From CAKSHC01 sp045631845 (GTDB lineage Bacteria > Bacillota > Clostridia > Oscillospirales > UMGS1783), in the NCBI GenBank assembly GCA_045631845.1, contig JAZQVM010000004.1, positions 1-13,599 of the forward strand: a stretch of DNA of 13,599 nt. The letters are read 5' to 3'. Positions within the stretch are counted from its first letter, which is position 1; every line of letters begins with the position of its first letter. The translations under genes and the position numbers were made by a program. Under the pieces are notes generated by a model. It did not search any database and was not told where the DNA came from. It saw nothing but the letters and a program-made list of their open reading frames with translations. Shown here in pieces: positions 1 to 7,185 of the stretch.

Positions 1-311
1 GCTATTTTAATCTCCACGATATCCAAACGGCTGTTTTTGAGTACAACGGCCGCTTAACCATCCTACCCAAAGCCGCCAAACGCCCTGCCAACCCCACCGA
101 CCTAAACCTCGTCCCGCCACCCGAATTCATCCAGACCGAGATCATCATGGACGGGCGCATCCTCGACGAGAATCTCAAGCGGCTGGGTCTGGACGGCAAC
201 TGGCTTAAAAAGGAGCTCAAGCAATTGGGGCACAATAGCGCCAAGACCGTCTTTCTCGGCCTGTGCGATCAAGACCGCCATTTATCGATCTTCCCTTGCT
301 CCAACGAATAA
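1..311 (+). CDS. DUF421 (YetF-like) membrane protein, C-terminal end only
   Basis: This is the 3' part of a gene that begins before the window; whole codons start at position 3 and the TAA stop is at 309-311. The visible 102 residues carry the typical C-terminal cytoplasmic part of the DUF421/YetF family: a stretch reading AVFEYNGRLTILPK, then a proline-rich linker (KRPANPTDLNLVPPP), then IIMDGRILDENLKRLG, NWLKKELKQLG and a VFLGLCDQD strand. In this family an N-terminal block of about three membrane helices precedes this soluble domain; the helices lie outside the window. Members such as B. subtilis YetF/YdfS are inner-membrane proteins of poorly defined role, some linked to spore germination. 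No terminator separates it from the next gene, so the two are probably co-transcribed. Family assignment is from remembered motif pattern. Confidence 0.85.
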   Translation, partial: YFNLHDIQTAVFEYNGRLTILPKAAKRPANPTDLNLVPPPEFIQTEIIMDGRILDENLKRLGLDGNWLKKELKQLGHNSAKTVFLGLCDQDRHLSIFPCSNE

Positions 312-357
312 GAATAAGCCATTGCACATACACATATACCAAATGGGAGGTATCGGT

Positions 358-882
358 ATGAAGCGTGACATTTCCCTATGGCAACTCTCCGGCTTTGCGC
401 TCACGTCGCTGGCCGGAACCCTCCTGCATTTTCTATATGTTTGGACCGGCCAAAGCACGTGGAGTGCCCTTATTTCGGCAGTCAACGAATCGACATGGGA
501 GCACATGAAGTTGTTGTATATTCCTCTGTTTCTCTTTGCCATTGTGCAATCCTTTTGCTTTCCCGAATACAGGAATTTTTGGCGGGTAAAACTGATGGGA
601 ACGGTGTTTGGGCTCACCCTGATTCCCGTTGTGTTTTATACCTATAATGGTGCCATCGGCTCATCGCCCGACTGGTTTAATATTGCCATCTTTTTCGTAT
701 CGGCGGCGGCCGCCTTCTTCTTGGAATGGCTCTTGTTTCGAGTCAGCCGTCCTCGACGCTGTCTGTCCTGCCTATCCCTGGGGCTTTTGATTGGCATTGG
801 TGTTTTGTTTGTTTTGTTTACCTTCTATCCGCCACAAATTCCCTTGTTCCAAGACCCTATTACCGGCACCTACGGAATGTAA
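358..882 (+). CDS. DUF6512-type integral membrane protein
   Basis: A 174-residue protein with about five hydrophobic segments (roughly residues 8-28, 48-66, 76-95, 106-125, 134-156), so it should lie in the cytoplasmic membrane. Conserved-looking blocks are GTLLHFLYVWTGQS (20-33), SAVNESTWEHMKLLYIP (about 40-56) and the C-terminal PQIPLFQDPITGTYG. These match my memory of the DUF6512 family of Clostridia; no biochemical function is known to me. The ATG at 358 is chosen because GGGAGGT lies at 345-351, six bases upstream; an in-frame ATG at 322 has no ribosome site and would add a non-conserved MHIHIYQMGGIG stretch. It follows the DUF421 gene by 46 bp with no clear promoter or terminator between them, and ends at a strong terminator. 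Confidence 0.8.
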   Translation: MKRDISLWQLSGFALTSLAGTLLHFLYVWTGQSTWSALISAVNESTWEHMKLLYIPLFLFAIVQSFCFPEYRNFWRVKLMGTVFGLTLIPVVFYTYNGAIGSSPDWFNIAIFFVSAAAAFFLEWLLFRVSRPRRCLSCLSLGLLIGIGVLFVLFTFYPPQIPLFQDPITGTYGM

Positions 883-890
883 TAACACAA

Positions 891-932
891 AGACCGGAGA
901 TTGGTTTTCCAAATCTCCGGTCTGTTTTATTT
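891..932. terminator. Bidirectional intrinsic terminator between convergent genes
   Basis: The arms AGACCGGAGATTGG (891-904) and CC-A-AATCTCCGGTCT (909-923) form a 14-bp stem with one bulged A and a TTTT loop, followed by GTTTTATTT. It ends the DUF421-DUF6512 unit on the plus strand. The minus-strand GH2 gene stops at 927, inside the T-rich tail, so the same hairpin probably stops that transcript too, though its minus-strand tail (TTGTGTT) is weaker. Confidence 0.85.
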
Positions 933-3152
933 CTTGATTTGATTGAGTTTAGCATTCAGCGTCAATAACTCCTCTTTGGTCATGCGTTTATCGGCCATGC
1001 CCGCCATTAAGGTGAGTAGACGAAGGACGGTAAATCCGCCCATCATATCCATCATTTCGGGGCCCAGTTCAAACCCCGCTACCGTATTCTCTCCTTGCAA
1101 CAAGTTTTGCATGAGTTGTGCAAAGAGCGCTTGACCCTGTTCATTTTGGATAACCTCACTCATCTTATCGTTGAGTGACAAATATCCTTCCGGCGACTCC
1201 ACATCAAACCAGTTGAGAATGGCACCCTTTTCCTTGAGCCGATAGGCTTCATTAAAGGCATCCACCTTGCGAATGACCGACTGGTCCTTGTAATTCCCCG
1301 CCACCGCAATTAAATTGGTCTCCCCCTTGTTGGGCACATCAAAATGGAAGAAATGATCCTCGGCCGTCTGCTGACCCGCGGATCGGCCGTTGACAAACAG
1401 TTCGACTGTTGGCAGATTGGAATAGACGGTCACTCTCGTCACCTCCTCCACCCGATCGACATACCGCTTGCCGCACACATGCACGAACGGCTCATCGGAC
1501 AACCACGCCTTGTAGGCATAAAAGGCATCCTTTTTATAGCGGCGGTCGATGGTCACCAATCCCTTATGGTTTTGTCCGTTCTCACCGCCTTCGTTGCGGG
1601 CATCGGCGCCAAAATCAAACATATTCCATACATGAGTGGCCCATAAATATTGTCGGGAGAAAAATTGCTTGATCAGTTCCTCATGATAGTAGGCCTGATA
1701 TTCCTCGGTATAATCCCCTTGCATGGGCTGAGAGGTGTGCCAATCCAGCGCCTCACACCCATACTCGGAACAGCCGATGGGTATTTGCGGGTGCATGGCA
1801 TGAAACCGATCAAACCACGGCCCATTCATCTCAACCTCTCCGCCATACCAACCAAAATAATGGTTATATGACACCACATCGGGGATCTGTAAATAGGGAT
1901 CATCCATGGGACACATGGACACCGCCGCCACCGTCGTTAGGCGGGTGGGATCCAGTTCATGGCACAAATCATTGAGCGCCCGATGATTTTCCAACACATC
2001 CTCACCGATACCGCCAATACCGATCTCATTAGATAACCCCCACACCACAATCGAGGGATGATGATAATTCTGCACGATCAACTCCCGCATCTGGGACAGA
2101 GTGTTCTCCCGCCCGTTTGGCAGATGCTTGGAAATGTAGGGAATTTCAGCCCAGACGACAAAACCGTACTCATCACACAGATCATACACATAGGGATCCT
2201 GTTGATAGTGCGCCAGCCGTACCGTGGTGGCGCCCATCTCACGGATCAGATCCATGTCCCGCTTATGATCTTCCCGTAAGAGGGCATTGCCCTTGCCCCA
2301 TGCATCCTGATGACGGGACACGCCACGCAAAGGATATGCCTCGCCGTTGAGGATAAAACCTCGTTCGGGATCAATTTCAAAGGTGCGACAGCCGAATCGG
2401 GTTGACACCTCATCCAAGATCTTCCCTTCCTCCAACAGTTGCACCCGTGCCGTATACAGATACGGATCCTTTTTACCCTGCCACAGATGCACCTCCCAAA
2501 TGGGAATGGTTACCTTGGTATCCGCACCTTCCAGTCGGGCAATGCTTTCGCCCGCCGCATCGGTAATCTCATACCGCAATCGCCGGCCTTCCTTGCCGTT
2601 ACAGACAAAAACCTCCACCTCGATTTCGGCATCCCGTTCCACTACCTTCGGCGTCACCTTAATCCCCGTACCGCCGTAATAGTCTAAATCAAAATGACTG
2701 TCCGACACCCCGATCAGGTTAACATCCCGATACAAGCCGCCGTAAAAGGTAAAGTCGGCCATCTGCGGATACACCGTTTCATTCGCCGCATTATCCACCA
2801 CGATCACCAACAGGTTGTGCGCCTGCATAGCCTGGGTCAATTCCACTCGCCAAAGTGAATAGCCACCGTCGTGGTGCTCCAACTGCCGGCCGTTGAGATA
2901 AACATCGGCGGACGAATTGGCACCCTTTATCTCCAGATAATAGCGATCAGCCACAGGCAGGTCGGCCGCATCAAAGGCTTTGGCATAATACCCCTTGCCT
3001 CGGTAGTAATCGTTACCCCCGTCCTGCCCGTCAATGCCGTTCCAACTGTGCGGCAGATTGACGATGTCCCAGCGTGTCGGCATCTCGGTCGGAATTTCCT
3101 CGGCCATCTTGGTGAATGCCCACTTATGATTAAAATTGATAATGTTTCTCAT
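927..3152 (-). CDS. Glycoside hydrolase family 2, beta-galactosidase type
   Basis: A 741-residue enzyme of the LacZ/GH2 family that should cleave terminal beta-galactosides; no signal peptide is present, so it acts in the cytoplasm. Domains in order: sugar-binding jelly roll (about 1-150, with LPHSWN and YYRGKGYY), Ig-like domain (about 155-255), and TIM barrel (about 258-555). The acid/base glutamate is E376 in WGLSNE and the nucleophile is E463 in CSEYGCEA, 87 residues apart as expected. Substrate could be another beta-glycoside (glucuronide, mannoside), so beta-galactosidase is the best but not only call. Residues 645-741 form a Met-rich helical tail beyond the usual fold. Start at 3152 is chosen for the AGGGGGAAAT ribosome site; an upstream in-frame ATG at 3269 would overlap the RadC gene. 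No sugar transporter or regulator is adjacent. Confidence 0.88.
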   Translation of the reverse strand: MRNIINFNHKWAFTKMAEEIPTEMPTRWDIVNLPHSWNGIDGQDGGNDYYRGKGYYAKAFDAADLPVADRYYLEIKGANSSADVYLNGRQLEHHDGGYSLWRVELTQAMQAHNLLVIVVDNAANETVYPQMADFTFYGGLYRDVNLIGVSDSHFDLDYYGGTGIKVTPKVVERDAEIEVEVFVCNGKEGRRLRYEITDAAGESIARLEGADTKVTIPIWEVHLWQGKKDPYLYTARVQLLEEGKILDEVSTRFGCRTFEIDPERGFILNGEAYPLRGVSRHQDAWGKGNALLREDHKRDMDLIREMGATTVRLAHYQQDPYVYDLCDEYGFVVWAEIPYISKHLPNGRENTLSQMRELIVQNYHHPSIVVWGLSNEIGIGGIGEDVLENHRALNDLCHELDPTRLTTVAAVSMCPMDDPYLQIPDVVSYNHYFGWYGGEVEMNGPWFDRFHAMHPQIPIGCSEYGCEALDWHTSQPMQGDYTEEYQAYYHEELIKQFFSRQYLWATHVWNMFDFGADARNEGGENGQNHKGLVTIDRRYKKDAFYAYKAWLSDEPFVHVCGKRYVDRVEEVTRVTVYSNLPTVELFVNGRSAGQQTAEDHFFHFDVPNKGETNLIAVAGNYKDQSVIRKVDAFNEAYRLKEKGAILNWFDVESPEGYLSLNDKMSEVIQNEQGQALFAQLMQNLLQGENTVAGFELGPEMMDMMGGFTVLRLLTLMAGMADKRMTKEELLTLNAKLNQIKK

Positions 3153-3170
3153 ATTTCCCCCTATTGGCAT

Positions 3171-3206
3171 AAATAAAGACGAGCACCTTTTATTAGAATG
3201 CTCGTC
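3171..3206 (-). terminator. Intrinsic terminator of the RadC-type gene
   Basis: On the minus strand GACGAGCA and TGCTCGTC (plus coordinates 3199-3206 and 3178-3185) form an 8-bp stem with a 13-nt loop followed by TTTATTT. It lies 29 bp past the RadC stop and 19 bp before the GH2 start codon, so it separates the two genes. The 82-bp gap must also hold the GH2 promoter, which I could not identify with confidence. Confidence 0.75.
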
Positions 3207-3234
3207 GAATCTATATTTATGCGATTCGCGGGAT

Positions 3235-3963
3235 TTATATCGGATACTCCCATCCGATAATCGCATCATTTTTACTGTTCAAGAAAACCATTTCACCGTG
3301 CTCGGCCAAGGAATAGAATTCTCTGTTATACAGGATAATATGGTCTACCATATTGATGCCGACTCTGGCCAGATTATGTTCCATAGTTGAATTGTTCTGC
3401 AAATCGGCATGGGATGGCCGCACATCACCCGACGGATGGTTGTGACCGAGAATAATCTTATCCGCCTCATAATTAAAGGCCATCTGAACAATGGCTCTTA
3501 TATTCACATTCACCCAGTCGGGTTGATTGGCATTCAATACTCCCGCATGAATGAGCCGATTTTGATGATTCATCAAAAGAATCGTTACTTTTTCAGTATG
3601 CCAATCGGTATACAACTTCATCAATATTTGTGCGGCATCGACCGGCTTTTTGATGATCGGTTGCGGTTCCTGATTTCTCATTTCATATCCGGCATATAAA
3701 TCCCGTAAAAGGCGGAAGAAGGTACCGGAGCCCCGACCTACACCCTGCACCCGCTCAATCTCCTCCAGCGGGGCGTCCAGTATCGCCGGTATACTGCCAA
3801 AGACATTGAGCAATCGATGTGCTGTGGCATTGGTGTCGCAACGAGGGATGGCGTAAAATAAAAGCAGTTCCAACTGCTCATGTTCTTCCAAAGACGCCAG
3901 TCCACCAACCCGATACCGTTCTTTTAGACGCTGACGGTGGCCGGCGTGTAAGTTTTCTCCCAT
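3235..3963 (-). CDS. RadC family JAB/MPN domain protein
   Basis: A 242-residue RadC-like protein. The N-terminal half carries a helix-hairpin-helix-like region (about 20-95; LLNVFGSIPAIL, IERVQGVGRGS); the C-terminal half is the JAB/MPN metalloprotease fold with H174, H176, S184 and D187 in HNHPSGDVRPSHAD, the HxHx7Sx2D zinc motif. The usual RadC glutamate (PREVFK region, about position 152) is replaced by asparagine (VNVNIRAIV), a trait I also recall in related clostridial proteins starting HRQRLKxRF. RadC proteins are annotated as DNA repair proteins, but a direct repair role is not established. Start at 3963 has a GGAGGGAGG ribosome site directly upstream. It is a single-gene unit with its own promoter and terminator. 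Confidence 0.85.
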   Translation of the reverse strand: MGENLHAGHRQRLKERYRVGGLASLEEHEQLELLLFYAIPRCDTNATAHRLLNVFGSIPAILDAPLEEIERVQGVGRGSGTFFRLLRDLYAGYEMRNQEPQPIIKKPVDAAQILMKLYTDWHTEKVTILLMNHQNRLIHAGVLNANQPDWVNVNIRAIVQMAFNYEADKIILGHNHPSGDVRPSHADLQNNSTMEHNLARVGINMVDHIILYNREFYSLAEHGEMVFLNSKNDAIIGWEYPI

Positions 3964-3983
3964 ATCCTCCCTCCTTTGCGCCC

Positions 3984-4012
3984 ATTATACTATATTCGTC
4001 AAAACCTGACAA
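3984..4012 (-). promoter_or_regulatory. Sigma-A promoter of the RadC-type gene
   Basis: Reading the minus strand, TTGTCA (plus 4007-4012), a 17-bp spacer and TATAAT (plus 3984-3989) sit just upstream of the ribosome site. Five of six bases match at -35 and all six at -10. The predicted start is about 14 bp before the start codon's upstream region, giving a very short leader. Confidence 0.75.
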
Positions 4013-4035
4013 GTCCCTTTATTGCTCAAACAAAG

Positions 4036-4067
4036 AAAAATCCGTGGATTTTCATCCACGGATTTTT
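4036..4067. terminator. Terminator downstream of tRNA-Leu (symmetrical)
   Basis: AAAAATCCGTGGAT (4036-4049) and its exact complement (4054-4067) make a 14-bp stem with a TTTC loop. Because the outer five pairs are A:T, the hairpin ends in a T run on either strand. It lies 5 bp past the CCA end of the minus-strand tRNA and is its natural terminator; nothing on the plus strand obviously needs it. Confidence 0.85.
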
Positions 4068-4072
4068 GATTA

Positions 4073-4156
4073 TGGTGCGGGTAACAGGGGTCGAACCTGC
4101 ACGGGAAGCCCACCAGATCCTAAGTCTGGCGCGTCTGCCAATTCCGCCATACCCGC
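4073..4156 (-). tRNA. tRNA-Leu(UAG)
   Basis: The minus strand folds as an 84-nt class II tRNA with CCA encoded. Acceptor strands GCGGGTA (4150-4156) and TACCCGC (4077-4083) pair fully, with discriminator A at 4076 and CCA at 4073-4075. The anticodon stem CCAGA/TCTGG encloses the loop CTTAGGA, so the anticodon is UAG, reading CUN/CUA leucine codons. A long variable arm (TGGGCTTCCCG) and the T arm (GCAGG TTCGACC CCTGT) are typical of tRNA-Leu. It has its own consensus promoter and terminator, so it is a single-gene unit between proA and the RadC gene. Confidence 0.96.
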
Positions 4157-4194
4157 GTGTCGCGTCAGCGACACGCGGGTATGCGATCGCTGAC
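4148..4194 (-). other. Leader hairpins overlapping the tRNA-Leu 5' end
   Basis: Plus coordinates 4148-4163 and 4168-4183 are perfect 16-bp inverted repeats (CATACCCGCGTGTCGC and complement) around a 4-nt loop. The arm 4148-4156 is the first nine nucleotides of the mature tRNA, so the tRNA precursor can fold its 5' end back on its leader instead of into the acceptor stem. A second inverted repeat, GTCAGCGA (4164-4171) and TCGCTGAC (4187-4194), uses the loop and part of the first stem and is mutually exclusive with it. No T run follows, so it is not a terminator. The role is unknown. Confidence 0.8.
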
Positions 4195-4210
4195 ATAAAA
4201 TATACTACAT

Positions 4211-4239
4211 ATTATAGTGGGGGAAAAGTCAAATGTCAA
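4211..4239 (-). promoter_or_regulatory. Consensus sigma-A promoter of tRNA-Leu
   Basis: On the minus strand TTGACA (plus 4234-4239), a 17-bp spacer and TATAAT (plus 4211-4216) match consensus at all twelve positions. Transcription should start near 4204, giving a leader of roughly 47 nt that contains the hairpins described above. The -35 lies 8 bp after the proA stop codon. Confidence 0.9.
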
Positions 4240-4246
4240 GATGGAT

Positions 4247-5479
4247 CTATCGTACTTGACCCTCACCGCGAATGCGGTACTGATAGGTAGTCAGTTCCCG
4301 CAGACCCATCGGGCCGCGGGCGTGCAGTTTTTGGGTCGAAATGCCGATCTCGGCACCCAAGCCGAAAACAAATCCATCGGTAAAACGGGTGGAAGCATTG
4401 TGATAAACGGCCGCCGCATCAATCGAACGCAGGAACAACTCGGCGTGCGCCGTATCCTCCGTCACGATCGCTTCACTATGCTTGGTGCCGTGCTCGTTGA
4501 TGTGGGCAATGGCATCTTCCAGACTATCGACCACACCCACCGTCAAAATATAATCGTTATACTCGGTATAAAAATCTTCTTCCTCGGCCGGCTTCATGGC
4601 ATAGGCCGCACAGGCACGGGCATCACCCCGCAATTCCACGCCTGCCTTCTCCAGTGCCGTACACAAACGCACCAACAGGGGGGAGTCCTTATGAATAAGC
4701 ATCGTTTCGGCCGCATTGCAAACCGACGGGCGGGAGGTTTTGGCATTGAGAATAATCCGCTCGGCCATATCGCCGTCGGCACTCGCATCAATAAATACAT
4801 GGCAGTTGCCCGTACCCGTTTCGATAACCGGCACGGTCGCATTCTCAACCACCGAAGCAATCAAGCCCTTGCCGCCACGGGGAATGAGCAAATCCAGATC
4901 GCCCTTAAGTGTCATCATTTCCTGCGCACTTGCCCGCTCGGTGTTCTCCACCAAGCAGACGCAATCGGCGGGAAAGCCTTGCGCTTCCAATGCCTCACGA
5001 ATCAAAGAAACCAACGCCTTATTGGAATGGATGGCCTCTTTTCCACCACGCAAGACGGCCGCATTGCCCGATTTTAGGCACAACAAGGCCGAATCGACCG
5101 CCACATTCGGACGTGCTTCAAAAATCATGCCGATCACGCCGAAGGGCACCGACACCTTTTGAATGCGCAATCCATCGGCATTGACAAATTCCTCGATGAC
5201 CTGCTGGGTAGGGTCGGGCAGGGCCGCTACCTGCTCGGCACCGACCGCCATCGACTCGATCACCTTATCGGTCAGCATCAAACGATCAATCAGCGCTTCC
5301 CGCAAGCCGTTTTCCCGTCCGGCCTGCACGTCCAGCGCATTGGCCTCCTGAATCTGATCCTTATGGCTGCGCAGAGCCTGCGCCACTGCCAAAATAATTG
5401 CATTTTTCTGCTCGGTTGTCGCCGCCGCAATAATCGCTGAGGCCGCACGAGCCCGACGGGCAATATCCTTTACACTCAT
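4247..5479 (-). CDS. proA: Gamma-glutamyl phosphate reductase (glutamate-5-semialdehyde dehydrogenase)
   Basis: The second enzyme of proline synthesis: it reduces gamma-glutamyl phosphate with NADPH to glutamate-5-semialdehyde in the cytoplasm. The 410 residues match the usual family length. Visible motifs are VPFGVIGMIFEARPNV (111-126), LKSGNAAVLRGGKEA (135-149), LLIPRGGKGLI (198-208), VIETGTGNCHVF (218-229), the catalytic cysteine C254 in RPSVCNAAET, and the C-terminal RFTDGFVFGLGAEIGISTQKLHARGPMGL block, all typical of ProA. Its ATG overlaps the proB stop by 4 nt (ATGA), so the two are translationally coupled. The pathway's proC is not in the window. No terminator is evident before the tRNA gene, but the tRNA has its own promoter. 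Confidence 0.97.
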   Translation of the reverse strand: MSVKDIARRARAASAIIAAATTEQKNAIILAVAQALRSHKDQIQEANALDVQAGRENGLREALIDRLMLTDKVIESMAVGAEQVAALPDPTQQVIEEFVNADGLRIQKVSVPFGVIGMIFEARPNVAVDSALLCLKSGNAAVLRGGKEAIHSNKALVSLIREALEAQGFPADCVCLVENTERASAQEMMTLKGDLDLLIPRGGKGLIASVVENATVPVIETGTGNCHVFIDASADGDMAERIILNAKTSRPSVCNAAETMLIHKDSPLLVRLCTALEKAGVELRGDARACAAYAMKPAEEEDFYTEYNDYILTVGVVDSLEDAIAHINEHGTKHSEAIVTEDTAHAELFLRSIDAAAVYHNASTRFTDGFVFGLGAEIGISTQKLHARGPMGLRELTTYQYRIRGEGQVR

Positions 5480-6249
5480 TTTACTACCTCAAACAATGTC
5501 CCGATGCTCTCCCCTTGGGCAATGGCATACAGGTTTTCGGGATCGGCGCCGTTGGCCAACACCATAGGGATTCCCGCGCGGTTGACCATCTCGGCCGCAT
5601 CCAGTTTGGTGACCATACCGCCCGTACCAACACCCGACACACTTCCGCCGGCCATGGCCCGAATCTCCTCGGTCACGCCGTGCACCATCGGCAATAGTTT
5701 AGCATCGCCCTGATGCGGGTCGTGGTCATAGAGTCCGTCAATATCGGAAAGCAGTACCAGCAGGTCAGCCTCGGCAATAACCGCCACAATGGCCGACAGG
5801 GTATCGTTATCACCAATCTTGATTTCATCGACCGCCACCGTGTCATTTTCATTGACAATGGGAATCACGCCATACTCCAACAACCGCTCGACCGTATTGC
5901 TCACATGCTCATAGCCGTGTTCCAAATGCAGAACGTCGCCCGTCAGCAATACCTGCCCGACGGTGTAGCCATACTCGGCAAAGATCTTCTCGTAAATATT
6001 CATCAATCGGCACTGCCCCACGGCAGCGGCCGCCTGTTTGGACGGAATATCGGTGGGACGTTTGGGCAATTTAAGAGTACTTACCCCTACGCCGATCGCG
6101 CCCGACGACACCAGCAATACCTGCGCCCCCGCATTGGCAATATCCGCAAGGGTACGCACCAACCGTTCGATACGCAATAAATCCAGTTTTCCGTTTTCAT
6201 GGGTCAGGGTCGATGTTCCTACCTTAACCACGATCCGATTATACTTCAT
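5476..6249 (-). CDS. proB: Glutamate 5-kinase, short form without PUA domain
   Basis: The first and normally feedback-controlled step of proline synthesis: ATP-dependent phosphorylation of glutamate to gamma-glutamyl phosphate, handed to ProA. The 257 residues hold only the amino-acid-kinase domain: VVKVGTSTLT (7-16), VSSGAIGVGVSTL (47-59), PIVNENDTVAVDEIKIGDNDTLSA with the nucleotide/substrate residues (about 130-153), LLSDIDGLYDHDP (166-178) and SGVGTGGMVTKLDAA (205-219). The C-terminal PUA domain of the about 370-residue E. coli enzyme is absent, as in many Clostridia; this may alter oligomer state or proline control. Start has GAGGGA eight bases upstream. First gene of the proBA unit, with a sigma-A promoter 30 bp upstream. 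Confidence 0.96.
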   Translation of the reverse strand: MKYNRIVVKVGTSTLTHENGKLDLLRIERLVRTLADIANAGAQVLLVSSGAIGVGVSTLKLPKRPTDIPSKQAAAAVGQCRLMNIYEKIFAEYGYTVGQVLLTGDVLHLEHGYEHVSNTVERLLEYGVIPIVNENDTVAVDEIKIGDNDTLSAIVAVIAEADLLVLLSDIDGLYDHDPHQGDAKLLPMVHGVTEEIRAMAGGSVSGVGTGGMVTKLDAAEMVNRAGIPMVLANGADPENLYAIAQGESIGTLFEVVK

Positions 6250-6278
6250 GATAGTCCCTCGTTAAAAAGAATATGGTT

Positions 6279-6307
6279 ATTATAGCGTGAATTTGAAAAA
6301 AATTCAA
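6279..6307 (-). promoter_or_regulatory. Sigma-A promoter of proBA
   Basis: Minus strand TTGAAT (plus 6302-6307), 17-bp spacer, TATAAT (plus 6279-6284). The -10 is perfect and the -35 matches four of six bases. It gives a leader of about 25 nt; I see no riboswitch or attenuator before proB. Confidence 0.75.
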
Positions 6308-6336
6308 TATTTTTCGGTAAATTTGCGTTTTCCCTC

Positions 6337-6365
6337 TTATCAAATTGAAATTTTTGTATTATAAT
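6337..6365 (+). promoter_or_regulatory. Sigma-A promoter of zapA-dut-maf
   Basis: TTATCA (6337-6342), 17-bp spacer, TATAAT (6360-6365), with an A/T-rich spacer. It is divergent from the proBA promoter; the about 140-bp region 6250-6388 between the two start codons holds these two promoters and otherwise only AT-rich sequence. The zapA ribosome site AAGGGGG follows at 6374-6380. Confidence 0.65.
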
Positions 6366-6388
6366 GTTGTAAAAAGGGGGAATTTGAC

Positions 6389-6766
6389 ATGTCAGCATCC
6401 AAAAATATGACCGTTTCGGTCGGCGGTATCGACATTACTATCCAGACCGACGAAGACCGTGGCTACATTCAGAAACTGGCCGCTAAAGTAGACGAAAAGG
6501 TGGGCACCTATCTGCGCATGGGCGCCAAGGTCACCGTGGCGCAAGCCGCCGTACTGACCGCGATGGAACTGTGCGACGAGTTTGAGAAGAACAACGCCGC
6601 CGTTGAAAACATGCGCGCTCAGATGCGTAGCTATATCGACGACTCGATTCGTGCCGCCGCCGACCGTGACCGCTATAAGGCCGAGCTCGACCGCACCCGC
6701 AACGAATTGAGCAAACTCAACAATAAACTGTATGAACGCAATGGAAATCAAGATTCGCTCTATTGA
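6389..6766 (+). CDS. zapA: Cell division protein ZapA
   Basis: A 125-residue ZapA homologue: a cytoplasmic protein that binds FtsZ and bundles its filaments at the division ring. The N-terminal globular part (about 1-68) shows the family pattern TVSVGGIDITIQTDEDRGYIQKLAAKVDEKV followed by AQAAVLTAMELCDEF. The rest (about 65-120) is a long charged helix with heptad character (ENMRAQMRSYIDDSIRAAADRDRYKAELDRTRNELSKLNNKLYE), the expected dimerising coiled coil. Length and architecture suit Gram-positive ZapA. The ATG at 6389 follows AAGGGGG. Its 3' end overlaps dut by at least 26 nt. Confidence 0.9.
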   Translation: MSASKNMTVSVGGIDITIQTDEDRGYIQKLAAKVDEKVGTYLRMGAKVTVAQAAVLTAMELCDEFEKNNAAVENMRAQMRSYIDDSIRAAADRDRYKAELDRTRNELSKLNNKLYERNGNQDSLY

Positions 6767-7184
6767 GCATAACGGCGTTACTCCCGATCTGCCCCGCCGT
6801 GCCAGCACGGGTAGTGCCGGCGTGGATCTGCAGGCCATGATCGATGCTCCGCTCACCTTAGAGCCGCAAAAGCTCTATCGTGTCCCTACCGGCATTGCCA
6901 TGGAATTACCCGAAGGCTATGTGGGCTTGGTTTATGCCCGCAGCGGCCTTGGTGTAAAACACGGCATTGCACTGGGTAACGGCGTCGGTGTCATTGACAG
7001 CGATTATCGTGGTGAGATTCAGGTCGGGTTGTGCAATTTATCGGACACGCCCTATACCATCCAGCCGCAAGATCGCATCGCCCAGCTGGTCATTGCGCCC
7101 ATTCCTCCTGTTGAATATGTATGGGCCGATGAACTGAGTGATACGGCACGGGGTGCGGACGGTTTTGGCTCGTCGGGACGATAA
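6741..7184 (+). CDS. dut: dUTP diphosphatase (dUTPase), trimeric type
   Basis: Hydrolyses dUTP to dUMP and pyrophosphate, keeping uracil out of DNA and supplying dUMP for dTMP synthesis. All five dUTPase motifs are visible in the 147 residues: STGSAGVDLQA (22-32), ARSGLG (66-71), GVGVIDSDYRGEI with the catalytic aspartate (81-93), RIAQLVI (112-118), and the P-loop-like RGADGFGSSGR (137-147), which usually reads RGxGGFGSTG. The start is uncertain: ATG 6741 gives MEIKI, the usual beginning, while ATG 6732 adds MNA. Neither has a good ribosome site, and both lie inside zapA, so translation probably depends on ribosomes already translating zapA. Ends one base before maf. Confidence 0.95.
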   Translation: MEIKIRSIEHNGVTPDLPRRASTGSAGVDLQAMIDAPLTLEPQKLYRVPTGIAMELPEGYVGLVYARSGLGVKHGIALGNGVGVIDSDYRGEIQVGLCNLSDTPYTIQPQDRIAQLVIAPIPPVEYVWADELSDTARGADGFGSSGR

Positions 7185-7185
7185 G

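Noticed and set aside
3153..3269. Longer N-terminus for the GH2 enzyme from an ATG at 3269
   Set aside because: It would overlap the RadC coding end and run through the RadC terminator; the ATG at 3152 has a good ribosome site and starts at the expected domain boundary.
4036..4067. Perfect inverted repeat as the end of a mobile element next to a tRNA
   Set aside because: No integrase, direct repeat of the tRNA end or transposase is present; the hairpin has terminator form and position.
4217..5077. A 286-codon open frame on the plus strand opposite proA
   Set aside because: It lies wholly antisense to a clear proA, has no ribosome site and its translation has no recognisable motif; it is a shadow of the GC-biased third codon positions.
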